From: Roseibium aggregatum IAM 12614
Lineage (GTDB): Bacteria; Pseudomonadota; Alphaproteobacteria; Rhizobiales; Stappiaceae
Length of the DNA stretch: 64,000 nt
Assembly: GCF_000168975.1 (NCBI RefSeq)
Contig: NZ_AAUW01000003.1
Location: 186,001-250,000, forward strand
Direction of reading: 5' to 3'
This document shows, piece after piece, positions 51,659 through 61,065 of the stretch; positions within the stretch are counted from its first letter, which is position 1; each line of letters starts with the position of its first letter. The translations under genes and the position numbers were made by a program. The notes below the pieces were generated by a model. It saw only the letters and a list, made by a program, of their open reading frames with translations. It had not been told where the DNA came from and did no database searches.

Positions 51659-52684
51659 TTAACGGGACAGCGCCGTCATCAGCATTTGTGGATCTATGTT
51701 TCCGCCAGTCAGCACGATGCCTACGGTCTTGCCTCTGAAAGGCAGCTTTCCGGCCAGCAAGGCTGCCAGTGCAACAGCACCTCCCGGCTCCACGACAAGC
51801 TTCAATTCGGTAAAGGCGAAAGCCACCGCCGCCAGGGCTTCCTCATCGGTGACGGTCACGCCCTCGCCTGCGACGCGTTGCAGGATCGAGAAACCGATAT
51901 CGCCCGGCGAATCAGACAGGAGCGCATCGCAGATGGACCCGGTCTTGACCGGGTTCGACAACCGCTCGCCCGCTTCCAGAGACCGCTTGTAATCGTCAAA
52001 CAAGACCGGCTCAGCCGTATGAAAGACCGTCCCGGGCGATTTGCTTTCCAGGGCCAGTGCAATGCCGCTGGACAATCCACCGCCGCCTGTACAGGCCAGC
52101 ACATCGTCCAGGTGAAGGCCCAGCGCTGCTGCTTGAGCAGCCATTTCCAGCCCGACAGTACCCTGCCCTGCGATCACACCGACATCGTTGTAGGGGTGGA
52201 CAAATGTCGCTCCGGACTCGGAACACAGATCTCCAGCGATCGCATCGCGGTCTTCGGTCTCCCGGTCGTAGGTGATGACGGTCGCTCCGTAGCCGCGCGT
52301 CCGCTCCAGCTTGATCCTGGGAGCGTCGGACGGCATGACGATGGTTGCGGGCATACCCAGCAACTGCGCGCTTGCAGCAACGCCTTGAGCGTGATTTCCG
52401 GACGAACAGGCGACCACCCCCTTGGAGCGGTCTGCTTCCGGAATGAGGCTTAGGCGGTTGAAGGCGCCGCGAAACTTGAAAGAGCCGCTGCGTTGCAGAT
52501 TTTCCGGTTTGAGGACAACGGTGGTCCCGGTCATCTCGTCGAGCAAGGGATGGCGCAGCAGCGGTGTTACCAGCGCCTCGGCACTGATCCGCTCCGCCGC
52601 AGCTTCCACATCCTCGATGGAAACCGTGTTACCAGCCATCTTCGAACCTGCTTCAGACACAGGCAGCGATTGCATATTCGTCAT
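51659..52684 (-). CDS. Threonine/serine dehydratase-like PLP enzyme
   Basis: Fold-type II PLP enzyme (341 residues) of the IlvA/TdcB/serine-racemase branch. The Schiff-base Lys is in LQRSGSFKFRGAFNRL, SSGNHAQG contacts the substrate carboxylate, and TGGGGLSSG cradles the PLP phosphate. It lacks the C-terminal ACT-like regulatory domain of biosynthetic IlvA, so it is catabolic or a hydroxy-amino-acid lyase. The first in-frame Met gives a 15-residue leader; a start at MAGNTVSIED is possible. Confidence 0.88.
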   Translation of the reverse strand: MTNMQSLPVSEAGSKMAGNTVSIEDVEAAAERISAEALVTPLLRHPLLDEMTGTTVVLKPENLQRSGSFKFRGAFNRLSLIPEADRSKGVVACSSGNHAQGVAASAQLLGMPATIVMPSDAPRIKLERTRGYGATVITYDRETEDRDAIAGDLCSESGATFVHPYNDVGVIAGQGTVGLEMAAQAAALGLHLDDVLACTGGGGLSSGIALALESKSPGTVFHTAEPVLFDDYKRSLEAGERLSNPVKTGSICDALLSDSPGDIGFSILQRVAGEGVTVTDEEALAAVAFAFTELKLVVEPGGAVALAALLAGKLPFRGKTVGIVLTGGNIDPQMLMTALSR

Positions 52685-52882
52685 CGGAACTCGCTCTAAA
52701 CGTCAAACAATTGCTCGCAGGCCCCGCCACAGCAGGGCACTGGGCAATGCCTCGGCCCATTTCAAGGCCGGGTTTCGATGCAAGTGTTTTCACAGGAAAG
52801 CGGGCAGTTCCAGCGGGAACTTGTCTTGGTGTCAATTTCGTGCACTGGTCCGCGCCGTGCCTTGGAACACCCGGTCAGCGGC

Positions 52883-53932
52883 CTATTCGGCGGCGCTTCC
52901 CTGCACTGAACGGCCGTTGAAAATGTCCTGTGCCTCGATGCAATTGTCCAGGAACTGACGAGCGCTGGCAGCCCAAGTGTAGTTCATGGCAATCGCCCGG
53001 CAATGGTCGCGCGGAATATCCAAGGCCGCTTCCGCTGCTTCGCGCAGGTCCTCGGACAGCACACCCGCTCCCGTATCGCTGATGACGTCGAGCGGGCCCA
53101 TCACCGGGAAGGCGGCAACCGGTACGCCGCAGGCCAGTGCCTCCAGCATCACGTTGCCGAAGGTGTCGGTGAGGGACGGAAAGACGAAGACATCCGCGTC
53201 CGAGTAGTGTCTTGCGAGATCCTCGCCGACCTTCGACCCGGTGAAATGCACCGCCGGATACTCCCGGCGCAGATTGTCGAGCTGGGGGCCGTCCCCGACC
53301 ACCACCTTCGATCCCGGCAGGTCGAGATCCAGAAACGCCTTGATGTTCTTTTCGATCGCAACCCGGCCGACATACATGAACACAGGGCGCGGCAGATCGG
53401 CAGGCAGCACGGAGCCCTCGTAGGGCTTGAACTGCTGTTCATCGACCCCACGCGACCAGCGCATGAGGTTGGTAAAACCTCGGTCGCGCAGATCCTGTTC
53501 CAGCGACCGCGTCGCAACCATGCAGCCGCAGCCGGAATTGTGAAACCGGCGCAGCCAGCTATAGGACCACGTCAGCGGAACCGGCAAACGAGCCGACACA
53601 TATTCCGGAAACCGGGTGTGGTAGCTGGTGGTGAAGGGGCGCCTTGCCTTTTTGGCCACGCTTGCCGCCAGAAGGCCGAGCGGGCCTTCCGTTGCAATGT
53701 GAAGATGCTCGCAGCCGTAATCCTCGATCTTGCGACGCACGATGCCCCGGTGGGTCAGAGACAGGCGGATTTCCGGATAGGTCGGGCATGGCAAGGTGGT
53801 GAATTCCTGAGGGGACAGGAATTCGACCCGCACGCCGATCTTTTCCAGTTCCTCTGCCGTCCGCTCCAAAGAGCGAACCACTCCGTTTATCTGGGGATGC
53901 CAGGCATCCGTCACAATCAAAATGGAACTCAT
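52883..53932 (-). CDS. GT4/GT1-type glycosyltransferase, MgtA-like
   Basis: A 349-residue GT-B glycosyltransferase. The N-domain opens SSILIVTDAWHPQINGVVRSLE, and the C-domain has the EX7E-type region DVFVFPSLTDTFGNVMLEALACGVPVAAFP. Alphaproteobacterial homologues beside UDP-2,3-diacylglucosamine-type hydrolases are often glycolipid glycosyltransferases active on diacylglycerol under phosphate limitation. The ATG at 53932 overlaps the stop of the upstream phosphoesterase (ATGA), so the genes form one operon. Confidence 0.85.
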   Translation of the reverse strand: MSSILIVTDAWHPQINGVVRSLERTAEELEKIGVRVEFLSPQEFTTLPCPTYPEIRLSLTHRGIVRRKIEDYGCEHLHIATEGPLGLLAASVAKKARRPFTTSYHTRFPEYVSARLPVPLTWSYSWLRRFHNSGCGCMVATRSLEQDLRDRGFTNLMRWSRGVDEQQFKPYEGSVLPADLPRPVFMYVGRVAIEKNIKAFLDLDLPGSKVVVGDGPQLDNLRREYPAVHFTGSKVGEDLARHYSDADVFVFPSLTDTFGNVMLEALACGVPVAAFPVMGPLDVISDTGAGVLSEDLREAAEAALDIPRDHCRAIAMNYTWAASARQFLDNCIEAQDIFNGRSVQGSAAE

Positions 53933-54732
53933 GCGGCGACCGGCGCTTCCTTGGCTTTCGCCGGCACGGCCTCCACCTGGGTACGGTCCACCCATCGGAT
54001 CACCTCAAATGTTCCATCGTGGTGCTCGGCAACTGCAGTGCAGCTTTCCACCCAGTCACCCGTATTGATGTAGTGAATGCCATCCAGATCGCGATCCGCA
54101 GCATGGTGAATATGCCCGCAAATGACCCCATCGACACCCTGCCGGCGTGCCTCGTCGGACAGAGCCTCCTCGAAACGGCCGATGAAACTCACCGCATTCT
54201 TGACCTTGAGTTTGGCCCAGGCGGAAAGCGACCAGTAGGTCAGGCCAAGGCGGCGGCGCACCATGTTCACCCAGGTGTTGATACCGAGCGCGGTCACATA
54301 GGCCTTGTCGCCAAAGAACGCCAGCCACTTGGCATGGCGGATCACCACGTCGAACTGGTCGCCGTGAATGACCAGATAGCGTTTGCCGTTGGCTGCCTCG
54401 TGAACGATGCTGTCAGTCACTTCGACACCGCCAAAATGGGTACCGAGGAAACTGCGCAGAAACTCGTCGTGATTTCCCGGAATATAGATGATGCGCGCGC
54501 CCTTGCGCCCCTTGCGCAGGATCTTCTGCACAACGTCGTTGTGAAGCTGCGGCCAGTACCAGGACCGCCGCAAGCGCCAGCCATCAGCGATGTCACCGAC
54601 CAGATAAATGGTCTCGGCTTCATTGTCCTTCAGAAAATCCAGCAGCATATCCGCCTGACAACCGCGCGTGCCGAGATGGACGTCGGAAATAAACAAGGCC
54701 CGGTAATGCCGCGATGCCTCAGCGGTAGACAT
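53929..54732 (-). CDS. UDP-2,3-diacylglucosamine diphosphatase-like metallophosphoesterase
   Basis: A 267-residue calcineurin-like phosphoesterase. Metal-binding motifs are all visible: ISDVHLGTRG, LVGDIADGW, PGNHDEFL, VIHGDQFD and VICGHIHHAAD. It is related to LpxH-type enzymes of lipid A synthesis, but the sequence group that sits with an MgtA-like transferase is usually considered a separate glycolipid-linked hydrolase, so lpxH is not assigned. The ATG at 54732 follows GGAGAAG. Confidence 0.85.
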   Translation of the reverse strand: MSTAEASRHYRALFISDVHLGTRGCQADMLLDFLKDNEAETIYLVGDIADGWRLRRSWYWPQLHNDVVQKILRKGRKGARIIYIPGNHDEFLRSFLGTHFGGVEVTDSIVHEAANGKRYLVIHGDQFDVVIRHAKWLAFFGDKAYVTALGINTWVNMVRRRLGLTYWSLSAWAKLKVKNAVSFIGRFEEALSDEARRQGVDGVICGHIHHAADRDLDGIHYINTGDWVESCTAVAEHHDGTFEVIRWVDRTQVEAVPAKAKEAPVAA

Positions 54733-55015
54733 AGCACTTCTCCAAATTTCCTTTGGAGCGCTATAGACGCGATTCAAGTATCACTATTATGACAAATGGC
54801 AGGACTTCCCCGACGGCGCCTGTTTTCAAGCTTGATGATTAACGCCGGAACTTACCGGGAAAAAGGCAACTCGCAGATCACCAGCCGGTTCGCCAATACT
54901 CTGCCGGGAGCCGGCTGACATTCTGCCTGCCTCCTCCAACGGCCTTATTGCCATTTGACAGCATCCGCTATTGCCAGCCACAAAGCCTATCCAAATTGCA
55001 GCAAGGAGATCGCTC

Positions 55016-55795
55016 ATGGACCTCGGCCTCAAGGGCAAAAAGGCAATCATCTGTGCGTCGAGCCGCGGCCTCGGTAAGGGCTGCGCGCAAGCGCTGGCGG
55101 AAGCGGGCTGCGACATCGTCCTGAACGGTCGCAACGAAACGGTTCTGGAAGAAACCCGCTCGCAGCTTCAGAACCTCTACGGCGTGAGCGTTGCCGCTAT
55201 CGCAGCCGATGTTTCCACCAGAGAAGGCCAGGAGGCGCTTCTGACCGCCTGCCCGAATCCGGACATTCTGGTCAACAACAATGGCGGCCCGCCCCGGCGT
55301 GACTATTCCGAGCTGGACCGTGAGGCGCTTCTGGAAGGTGTGGTGCAGAACTTCGTCACCCCTATCGAGCTCATCCAGGCGGTCGTTCCGGGAATGAAGG
55401 AACGCGGCTTCGGCCGGATCGTCAACATCACCTCGCTTTCGGTGAAAATGCCGATCGAAGGGCTCGATCTGTCCAGCGGAGCACGGGCGGGGCTCACTGC
55501 GTTCCTGGCTGGTGTCTGCCGTCAGCTTGCACCCCATGGTGTGACGGTCAACAACCTTCTGCCGGGCAAGATGGACACCGACCGGCTGAAGGGCGGCTTT
55601 GAGCGCGCCGCGCAGCAGAGCGGAAAAAGCCTCGAGGATGTTCGCGCGGCTCAGGCTGCTGAAATTCCGGCGAGACGTTTCGGCTCGGCCGAGGAATTCG
55701 GCCAGACCTGCGCTTTCCTGTGCTCCCGCCACGCCGGCTACATCACCGGCCAGAACATCCTGATGGATGGCGGGCTCTATCCGGCGGCATTCTAA
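55016..55795 (+). CDS. Short-chain dehydrogenase/reductase
   Basis: A 259-residue SDR with the cofactor site ICASSRGLGKGC and NNNGGPPRRDYSEL in place of the classical NNAG. The catalytic region is NITSLSVKMPIEGLDLSSGARAG: the usual Tyr-x3-Lys is Leu-x-x-x-Ala (LSSGARAG), so the canonical Tyr/Lys pair is not obvious. Such divergent SDRs (3-oxoacyl-ACP-reductase-like) occur in many alphaproteobacteria. The ATG at 55016 has AAGGAG 7 bases upstream. A terminator follows. Confidence 0.85.
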   Translation: MDLGLKGKKAIICASSRGLGKGCAQALAEAGCDIVLNGRNETVLEETRSQLQNLYGVSVAAIAADVSTREGQEALLTACPNPDILVNNNGGPPRRDYSELDREALLEGVVQNFVTPIELIQAVVPGMKERGFGRIVNITSLSVKMPIEGLDLSSGARAGLTAFLAGVCRQLAPHGVTVNNLLPGKMDTDRLKGGFERAAQQSGKSLEDVRAAQAAEIPARRFGSAEEFGQTCAFLCSRHAGYITGQNILMDGGLYPAAF

Positions 55796-55809
55796 GGGGC
55801 TGCCCAAAC

Positions 55810-55843
55810 AAAAAAGGCCGGCGCGATTGCCCCGGCCTTTTTT
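55810..55843 (+). terminator. Terminator of the SDR gene
   Basis: Stem AAAAAAGGCCGG/CCGGCCTTTTTT with a 10-base loop, 14 bases after the stop. Confidence 0.9.
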
Positions 55844-55987
55844 CGTCATATCAGCGGGCCTCCTGACCTTCCCCGAACTCAGCCAGTCATTCGGGACACG
55901 GTGCAACGGAGATCTCAGTATCGCTGTGCCCAGTTCCACGAAAATGGGACGAACGACAGAACTCCTGCATTCGAAAGACCTTTGCCT

Positions 55988-56148
55988 CCCCGATCCCGGC
56001 TCTCGCTACGCTCGGCCGGGATGACTACACTGTGGAACGTCCTTGCTGAATGAACCTGAAACGTTCGTCTTGGCATTGGGACCGTTAGCTCCCCCTACCC
56101 CTCGGCTGGTCATCCCGGACGCAGCGCAGCGGAGATCCGGGATCGGGG
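55988..56148. repeat. Intergenic palindromic element, copy B
   Basis: Left module 55988-56025 (CCCCGATCCCGG...GGGATGAC) and right module 56109-56148 (GTCATCCCGGACGCAG...GGATCGGGG). Each resembles its counterpart in copy A; the two modules are inverted and 83 bases apart. Confidence 0.82.
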
Positions 56149-56270
56149 AGCCGAACGCCTGTGCGAGGAACTTCTCAAAAAGACCTCTGCAATCAAGAAG
56201 GCTTCTGCATCACCTCCCTCACCTCTTGCGCCAGCCAGGCTGAATGAGAATGGAGAGTTTTTCTTCAAGC

Positions 56271-56299
56271 AAAAAGGCCGGAGCATATGCCCCGGCCTT
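56271..56299 (-). terminator. Terminator of fadL
   Basis: Read on the minus strand: stem AAGGCCGG/CCGGCCTT (56274-56281 with 56292-56299) followed by a T run, 27 bases after the fadL stop. Confidence 0.85.
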
Positions 56300-56325
56300 G
56301 TTTCTATTTGTCAGCAAGCTTCCGC

Positions 56326-57657
56326 TCAGTAGGTATACCTGAGCGCAGCCGAGATGATGTTCACCTGGCTGTCGACCTTGCCGGTGTAGGTACCGATATT
56401 GGAATTGTAGTCCTGGTGGTTGCCCGAGATATCGATCTTGGTATCGGCCGGGATCAGGTGCGAGTAGCCGATGTCGAAGGCGAGATTTTCAGACGGAGAC
56501 CAGGTCATACCGGCCGACAACCACAGACGGTCGTTATCCGGCAAACGTGTGGAACGAATGGCCTCGTCGATCGGCGAAAGCTCGTAACCAACACCTGCGC
56601 GCAAGGTAACCTGCTGATTCCAGTTGTATTCGCCGCCTACCGAGAAGAACCAACCGTCGTCATAGTTGAATTCGAGGTTGGGCAAACCGGTCGGGTTGGT
56701 CGTCGCCGTGCCACCATCGCTGCTCGGATGCACGGTCTTCAGGCGGGACCAGTTGGTCCATTCAACCGTACCGGCGATCTTGAAGGTATCGTTGATGCGG
56801 TGACTTGCCGAAAGGGTAACGGTTTCCGGCGTGACGACTGTCGCCTCGATACCCGCACGATTGCCTGAAAAGGATACCGGGGTCATGCCGGCAAAAAAGC
56901 GCCCGCCCGGATTGGTGTAGGAACCGTCGAGATTATTGGCCACTGCGGACCGGTAGCCGAGACCGATCTCGGTCCCCTCCCAAGGCCGCACGGTCAGACC
57001 GGCAGTGACGCCGATGCCATAGCCTTCTCCCTTGAACTCGGTCGTCGCCGCAGAGGTGGAGAACGGATAGGCCGATTTCAGCCGAACTTGCAGATACTGC
57101 GCCTGGACCCCGACACCGACAGCGAACATGTCGTTGATCTGATAGGCGATGGCCGGATTTACGTTGACCGAGAACACTTCGGACGACCGGGAATAATACT
57201 GGCCCGCCCAGTTCTGCTCCGGTTTTGTGCTGAGCCCGAACGGCGCGTTGACGGCAAGGCCGAACACCACTTGATCGTTGAAGCGGTAAGCTGTGTAGGT
57301 GGACGGTACCCAGGCATCCGATGCAATGTCGCCACTGCCTGCGGTGCTGGTCGTCGCACCATTGACGGTTGTCAGCGCTCCGGGTGTAAAGGTTCCGTCA
57401 ATATCGGACTCAGGCATGATGAAAGAACTGTGCGATTCAACCGTGAGCCCTTTGCCCGCACCAATCAGCGTTGCCGGGTTCCAGAACATCGAGGAGATGG
57501 ACTCACCCGTCGTTCCGTTCCCCGCGAAAGACATTCCCTGGTAATAGGCACTCTGTTCTCTCAGTGCGAACCCACCTGCGAACGCTGAACTCGCAACCAT
57601 TGATAGAACTACGGCTGTAGAAGCAAGTAGAACTGATTTCTTGTTTACCCACGGCAT
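56326..57657 (-). CDS. OmpP1/FadL-family outer-membrane transporter
   Basis: A 443-residue outer-membrane barrel with a Sec signal (KKSVLLASTAVVLSMVASSAFA). The mature N-terminus GGFALREQSAYYQGMSFAG is the conserved FadL plug opening, and the protein ends in alternating strands with a final Tyr-Thr-Tyr. FadL-family members take up long-chain fatty acids or aromatic hydrocarbons. GGGAGG lies 9 bases before the ATG at 57657. The 600-base region upstream carries a 41-bp inverted repeat that may bind a regulator. Confidence 0.9.
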   Translation of the reverse strand: MPWVNKKSVLLASTAVVLSMVASSAFAGGFALREQSAYYQGMSFAGNGTTGESISSMFWNPATLIGAGKGLTVESHSSFIMPESDIDGTFTPGALTTVNGATTSTAGSGDIASDAWVPSTYTAYRFNDQVVFGLAVNAPFGLSTKPEQNWAGQYYSRSSEVFSVNVNPAIAYQINDMFAVGVGVQAQYLQVRLKSAYPFSTSAATTEFKGEGYGIGVTAGLTVRPWEGTEIGLGYRSAVANNLDGSYTNPGGRFFAGMTPVSFSGNRAGIEATVVTPETVTLSASHRINDTFKIAGTVEWTNWSRLKTVHPSSDGGTATTNPTGLPNLEFNYDDGWFFSVGGEYNWNQQVTLRAGVGYELSPIDEAIRSTRLPDNDRLWLSAGMTWSPSENLAFDIGYSHLIPADTKIDISGNHQDYNSNIGTYTGKVDSQVNIISAALRYTY

Positions 57658-58263
57658 TAAGTTTCCTCCCATCCCCTAGCCCCCGGATGTTCCATGACTA
57701 CCGGAGACAGGATTTTAGGAGAATGCCGTTCGTTTCAACCGCATATTTACGTCAGTTCGGCGGACGGTTTTTCATGCTGCAATGCGAAATACGCACCAAT
57801 TTTCGAAGGCAATGCTGGCGGAATGTTCAAAACACTTCAAAAAGGACAAGTTCAAAGTGTGTTCGTTATAGAACCGACACACTTTCGAACATTTGCCTAA
57901 AAAACAGGCAGTCAGAATGTCAGTTTCCGATAACGTAATTTAACGTTGAATCGTTGCGGCTTTGCCACAGATCTCGCAACGGAATGTGGATGGTTTGTAG
58001 GACAAATCCTTTGGTATTCCTTGGTAAAAACACCAATCAGCTTCCTAAACGGAAACCGAACTGACCGAATGCAGGCTCGCGATTGCCTGCCTCAAAAAGA
58101 CATTTTGTCAGGAAGTTTTCCTGCGGATGGCACATTCGTTTCGCTTGGAAACAGTCCATTTCCGGTCCGCTGGTTTCAAAACACAAACCGGTCGGTTGCA
58201 ACGGTTCGCAACAAGAGTAGCTGCGGAGTGCCAATATGCAGTCCGCAGCCGTGACACGCAGGT
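57658..58263. other. Long, A/T-richer upstream region of fadL, no gene seen
   Basis: The 606 bases between the 5' end of fadL and the 3' end of the TRAP receptor gene are A/T-richer than the surroundings. Short open frames here show no plausible protein features. The 41-bp inverted repeat at 57850-57890 is the one clear structure. A small RNA cannot be excluded. Confidence 0.55.
57850..57890. promoter_or_regulatory. 41-bp inverted repeat upstream of fadL
   Basis: GTTCAAAGTGTGT (57850-57862) mirrors ACACACTTTCGAAC (57877-57890) with one extra base. It lies about 195 bases before the fadL ATG; an operator or distal activator site is possible. Confidence 0.5.
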
Positions 58264-59370
58264 CTAACCGTCCCGGGCTTCCAGGAAACGGCGCATGGCA
58301 ACGTCGCTCCAGGGAGCCAGACGAGCCCGGGCAGCCATGTGGCTGTCGTAGATGCTCTGGCTGAGCGCGTCCTTGCTCGCGAATTCCGCCAGCACCTCGG
58401 CCGAAGTCACGCGCAATGCGTCCAGAACGTCATCCGGATAGGGACGCACGATGACGCCGTCTTCTTCCTGCAACAGCTGCAGCGCGCCGGCATTCTCCCA
58501 ATCGCTTTCGGCAAGCGAGCGGCCGTTTTCTGCCTTGCAGGCTTCCAAAACGATTGCGCCCAGATCTTCCGGCAGGCCTTCCAGCGCCACCTTGTTGAAC
58601 AGCGCTTCGCCGGTGCCATTGGGCTCATGGAACCCGGGTGTATAATAGGATTTGGCAGCTTTCTGGAATCCCATTGCCCGGTCCGACCATGGCCCCAGGA
58701 ATTCCGTTGCATCCAGCACGCCGCTATCCAGCGCCTGGAACAACTCACCTGGCGGCAGACTGATGGGCGTTGCCCCGAGCCTGCGCATCACCTCGCCGCC
58801 AAGACCCGGCATGCGGATCTTCAGCCCCTTGAGATCGTCCAGAGTGGTGATCTCGCGTTTGAACCAGCCCCCCATCTGGACGCCGGTGTTGCCGGCCATG
58901 ACCGGGCGCAGTCCGAAGGGGGCATAAAGCTCATCCCAAAGCGCCTGACCGCCCCCCTGTTCGATCCAGGTGATGTGTTCATGTGGCAGCAGGCCGAAAG
59001 GGATCGCGGTGAAATAGACCGAGGCCGGGATCTTGCCCTGCCAGAAAAACGAGGCCGTATGCGCCATCTGCGCCGTGCCCGCGGAAACCGCCTCGAACAC
59101 GCCCAGAGCCGGCACCAGTTCACCGGCGGCATAAAGCCAGACGCGCAGCCGGCCGCCGGACATCAGCTCGATCCTGTCCGCAATGCGCTGTGCGGTCATC
59201 CCGGGTCCCGGCAGGTTCTTCGGCCAGGAGGTCACCATTTTCCATTCCAGCGTCGCCTGCTCCTGCGCCAACGCTGGCGCGGCCAAGGCGCTGGCTCCGG
59301 CGGCTGCGGAAGCCCCCAGTAGTCCGCGCCGGCTGATCCGTCCGGCTTCGGTCTTTGGCTGATCGGTCAT
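58264..59370 (-). CDS. Tat-exported TRAP substrate-binding protein (DctP/TakP-like)
   Basis: A 368-residue solute receptor. A twin-arginine signal (ISRRGLLGASAAAGASALAAPALA) precedes a TakP-like body: WKMVTSWPKNLPGPG, then the Arg-containing carboxylate segment DDLKGLKIRMPGLGGEVMRRLG. TakP-type receptors bind 2-keto acids, often with a cation. No small or large TRAP permease gene lies nearby, so it is an orphan in this window. It follows thiD by 1 base, so it may be co-transcribed with thiM-thiD, and a link to a thiamine precursor is possible but unproven. Confidence 0.85.
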   Translation of the reverse strand: MTDQPKTEAGRISRRGLLGASAAAGASALAAPALAQEQATLEWKMVTSWPKNLPGPGMTAQRIADRIELMSGGRLRVWLYAAGELVPALGVFEAVSAGTAQMAHTASFFWQGKIPASVYFTAIPFGLLPHEHITWIEQGGGQALWDELYAPFGLRPVMAGNTGVQMGGWFKREITTLDDLKGLKIRMPGLGGEVMRRLGATPISLPPGELFQALDSGVLDATEFLGPWSDRAMGFQKAAKSYYTPGFHEPNGTGEALFNKVALEGLPEDLGAIVLEACKAENGRSLAESDWENAGALQLLQEEDGVIVRPYPDDVLDALRVTSAEVLAEFASKDALSQSIYDSHMAARARLAPWSDVAMRRFLEARDG

Positions 59371-59371
59371 C

Positions 59372-60178
59372 TCACTTGCTCCAGAACGCGTGGAAATGAT
59401 GGACGGGCCCGTGACCGCTACCTATGTGCAGGGTATCGGCGGCGGCGATTGCGGCCTGAATATAGGATTTGGCGGACCGCACGGCCGCTTCCATGTCCTG
59501 TCCCTTGGCGAGACCCGCGGCAATGGCTGATGACAACGTGCAGCCGGTGCCATGCGTGTTGTCGGTCTTGACCCGGTCGGACCGGAGCCAGATCGTATTG
59601 CCTTCACGGTCCAGCAGGAGGTCAGCACTTTGCTCGCCGGCCCCATGCCCGCCCTTGAGCAGAACCGCATTGGCTCCAAGGCCGAGCAGACGCTCGGCCT
59701 GTTCGTGCATCTGGGTTTCGTCAGCCGCAACATCGCCCTGCAACATGCGCGCGGCTTCATGCAGGTTCGGCGTCACGATGTCGGCCAGCGGCAGCAACAG
59801 GCTGATCAAGGTGTCCACGGCACTGTCCGCCAACAAGGGATCTCCGGACGCTGCCACCATCACCGGGTCGAGCACCAATGCCCCCGTCTCGAGCGTCTGC
59901 AACCCTTCCGCCACCGCCTCGATCGTATCGAAACGAGACAGCATGCCGATCTTGGTTGCCTTGACGGCCAGGTCGGAGAAAACTGCCGTCATCTGGGCTC
60001 GTATGAAGTCCGGCGGCACATCGTGAATGGCGCTGACACCAAGCGTGTTCTGCGCGGTCAGTGCCGCAATGACGCTCGCGCCATAGACACCATTGGCGGA
60101 AAAGGTCTTGAGATCCGCCTGAATACCGGCTCCGCCGCCGGAATCCGATCCTGCAATGGTTACCGCGATTGCGGTCAT
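59372..60178 (-). CDS. thiD: Hydroxymethylpyrimidine/phosphomethylpyrimidine kinase ThiD
   Basis: A 268-residue kinase phosphorylating HMP and HMP-P in thiamine synthesis or salvage. Typical motifs are IAGSDSGGGAGIQADLKTFSANGVYGASVIAALTAQNT, LDPVMVAASGDPLL and DNTHGTGCTLSSAIAAGLAKG with the catalytic Gly-Thr-Gly-Cys. It is downstream of thiM and the TPP riboswitch on the same strand. Confidence 0.95.
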   Translation of the reverse strand: MTAIAVTIAGSDSGGGAGIQADLKTFSANGVYGASVIAALTAQNTLGVSAIHDVPPDFIRAQMTAVFSDLAVKATKIGMLSRFDTIEAVAEGLQTLETGALVLDPVMVAASGDPLLADSAVDTLISLLLPLADIVTPNLHEAARMLQGDVAADETQMHEQAERLLGLGANAVLLKGGHGAGEQSADLLLDREGNTIWLRSDRVKTDNTHGTGCTLSSAIAAGLAKGQDMEAAVRSAKSYIQAAIAAADTLHIGSGHGPVHHFHAFWSK

Positions 60179-60214
60179 GAGAGCCTCCTGGAGAAGATGG
60201 ACGACAAGCGCGCG

Positions 60215-60988
60215 TCAGCCGGTCTTGAGACGGGCTTCAATGTCGCGGTCGGTTAGGGAATAAAGCGCGTCGAGCAATTCCGGCACCAGACTGCCCGGTC
60301 CCGCCGCCCGGCTGGCGGCAATTTCACCGGCTATGTTGAAGACGGACAGTCCGCAGGCAGCTGCCAGCGCCCGGTCGTTTTCGACACTCAGGAAGGCCGC
60401 CAGAACCGCGCCCCCGGCGCAGCCGGTGGCCGTCACGCGGGACATCAGTGGATCGCCGTTGCGCAACAGAAAATCCTCGCCGCGGCTTTCGATCCTGTCT
60501 TCCGGTCCGGTGACGGCAAACACCGTTCCGGCCTCGATCAAGGCATCGACATCCGCCCGTTCCGGCAGAAGGGCGGCAAGTTCTTCCGAATTGAGCCGCA
60601 CCAGATCCGGCTTCGAGCCCAACAGCTCACGCGCATAGGCGCAGCGCACGGGCGACCGGTTGACGAAAACCGGATCGACACAGATCGGCCGGCCAGCCTT
60701 TTTTGCGGCTTCCATCGCAAGCGGAATGGCCGCGCGGCGCTCCTCATCGAGCGTGCCGAGGTTCACCAGCAGCGCATCGGCTCCACCCGCGAAGGCGGCA
60801 ACTTCCTCCCTTGCGATGGTCATGGAGGGGATGGCACCGAGCGCCAGCAGCACATTGGCGGTGAAGCTCTGCGCAACCGCATTGGTGATGGTGTGAACGC
60901 GCGGCGCTTTCTGCCGGACCCGCTCCAGAAGGGAGAAGACCAGATCGGCGCTGAGCGCCTGCGTGGATGCGGCGACGGACAAGCTCAT
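60215..60988 (-). CDS. thiM: Hydroxyethylthiazole kinase ThiM
   Basis: A 257-residue salvage kinase phosphorylating hydroxyethylthiazole. Typical motifs are TITNAVAQSFTANVLLALGAIPSM and RVTATGCAGGAVLAAFLS, with the active-site Gly-Cys-Ala-Gly. The ATG at 60988 has AGGAGA 7 bases upstream. Together with thiD it gives salvage of both halves of thiamine; no thiE is seen. The leader holds a TPP riboswitch. Confidence 0.94.
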   Translation of the reverse strand: MSLSVAASTQALSADLVFSLLERVRQKAPRVHTITNAVAQSFTANVLLALGAIPSMTIAREEVAAFAGGADALLVNLGTLDEERRAAIPLAMEAAKKAGRPICVDPVFVNRSPVRCAYARELLGSKPDLVRLNSEELAALLPERADVDALIEAGTVFAVTGPEDRIESRGEDFLLRNGDPLMSRVTATGCAGGAVLAAFLSVENDRALAAACGLSVFNIAGEIAASRAAGPGSLVPELLDALYSLTDRDIEARLKTG

Positions 60989-61065
60989 GACGGCTCTCCT
61001 GTGAAAGAAAGCCCGTTGCCGGTCTTCCCGGTTGGACATGTTGTGGAAAATGGTGCGTGCATCAT

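Larger units (their letters stand above)
55796..56325. other. Intergenic region with terminators and palindromic element B
   Basis: The 530 bases between the convergent SDR and fadL genes hold a terminator at each end (55810-55843 and 56271-56299) and the paired modules at 55988-56148. No gene is seen. Confidence 0.7.

Noticed and set aside
57687-58254. Short open frames in the fadL upstream region
   Set aside because: Composition is unlike that of neighbouring proteins, no ribosome-binding sites are evident, and overlapping frames compete with each other.
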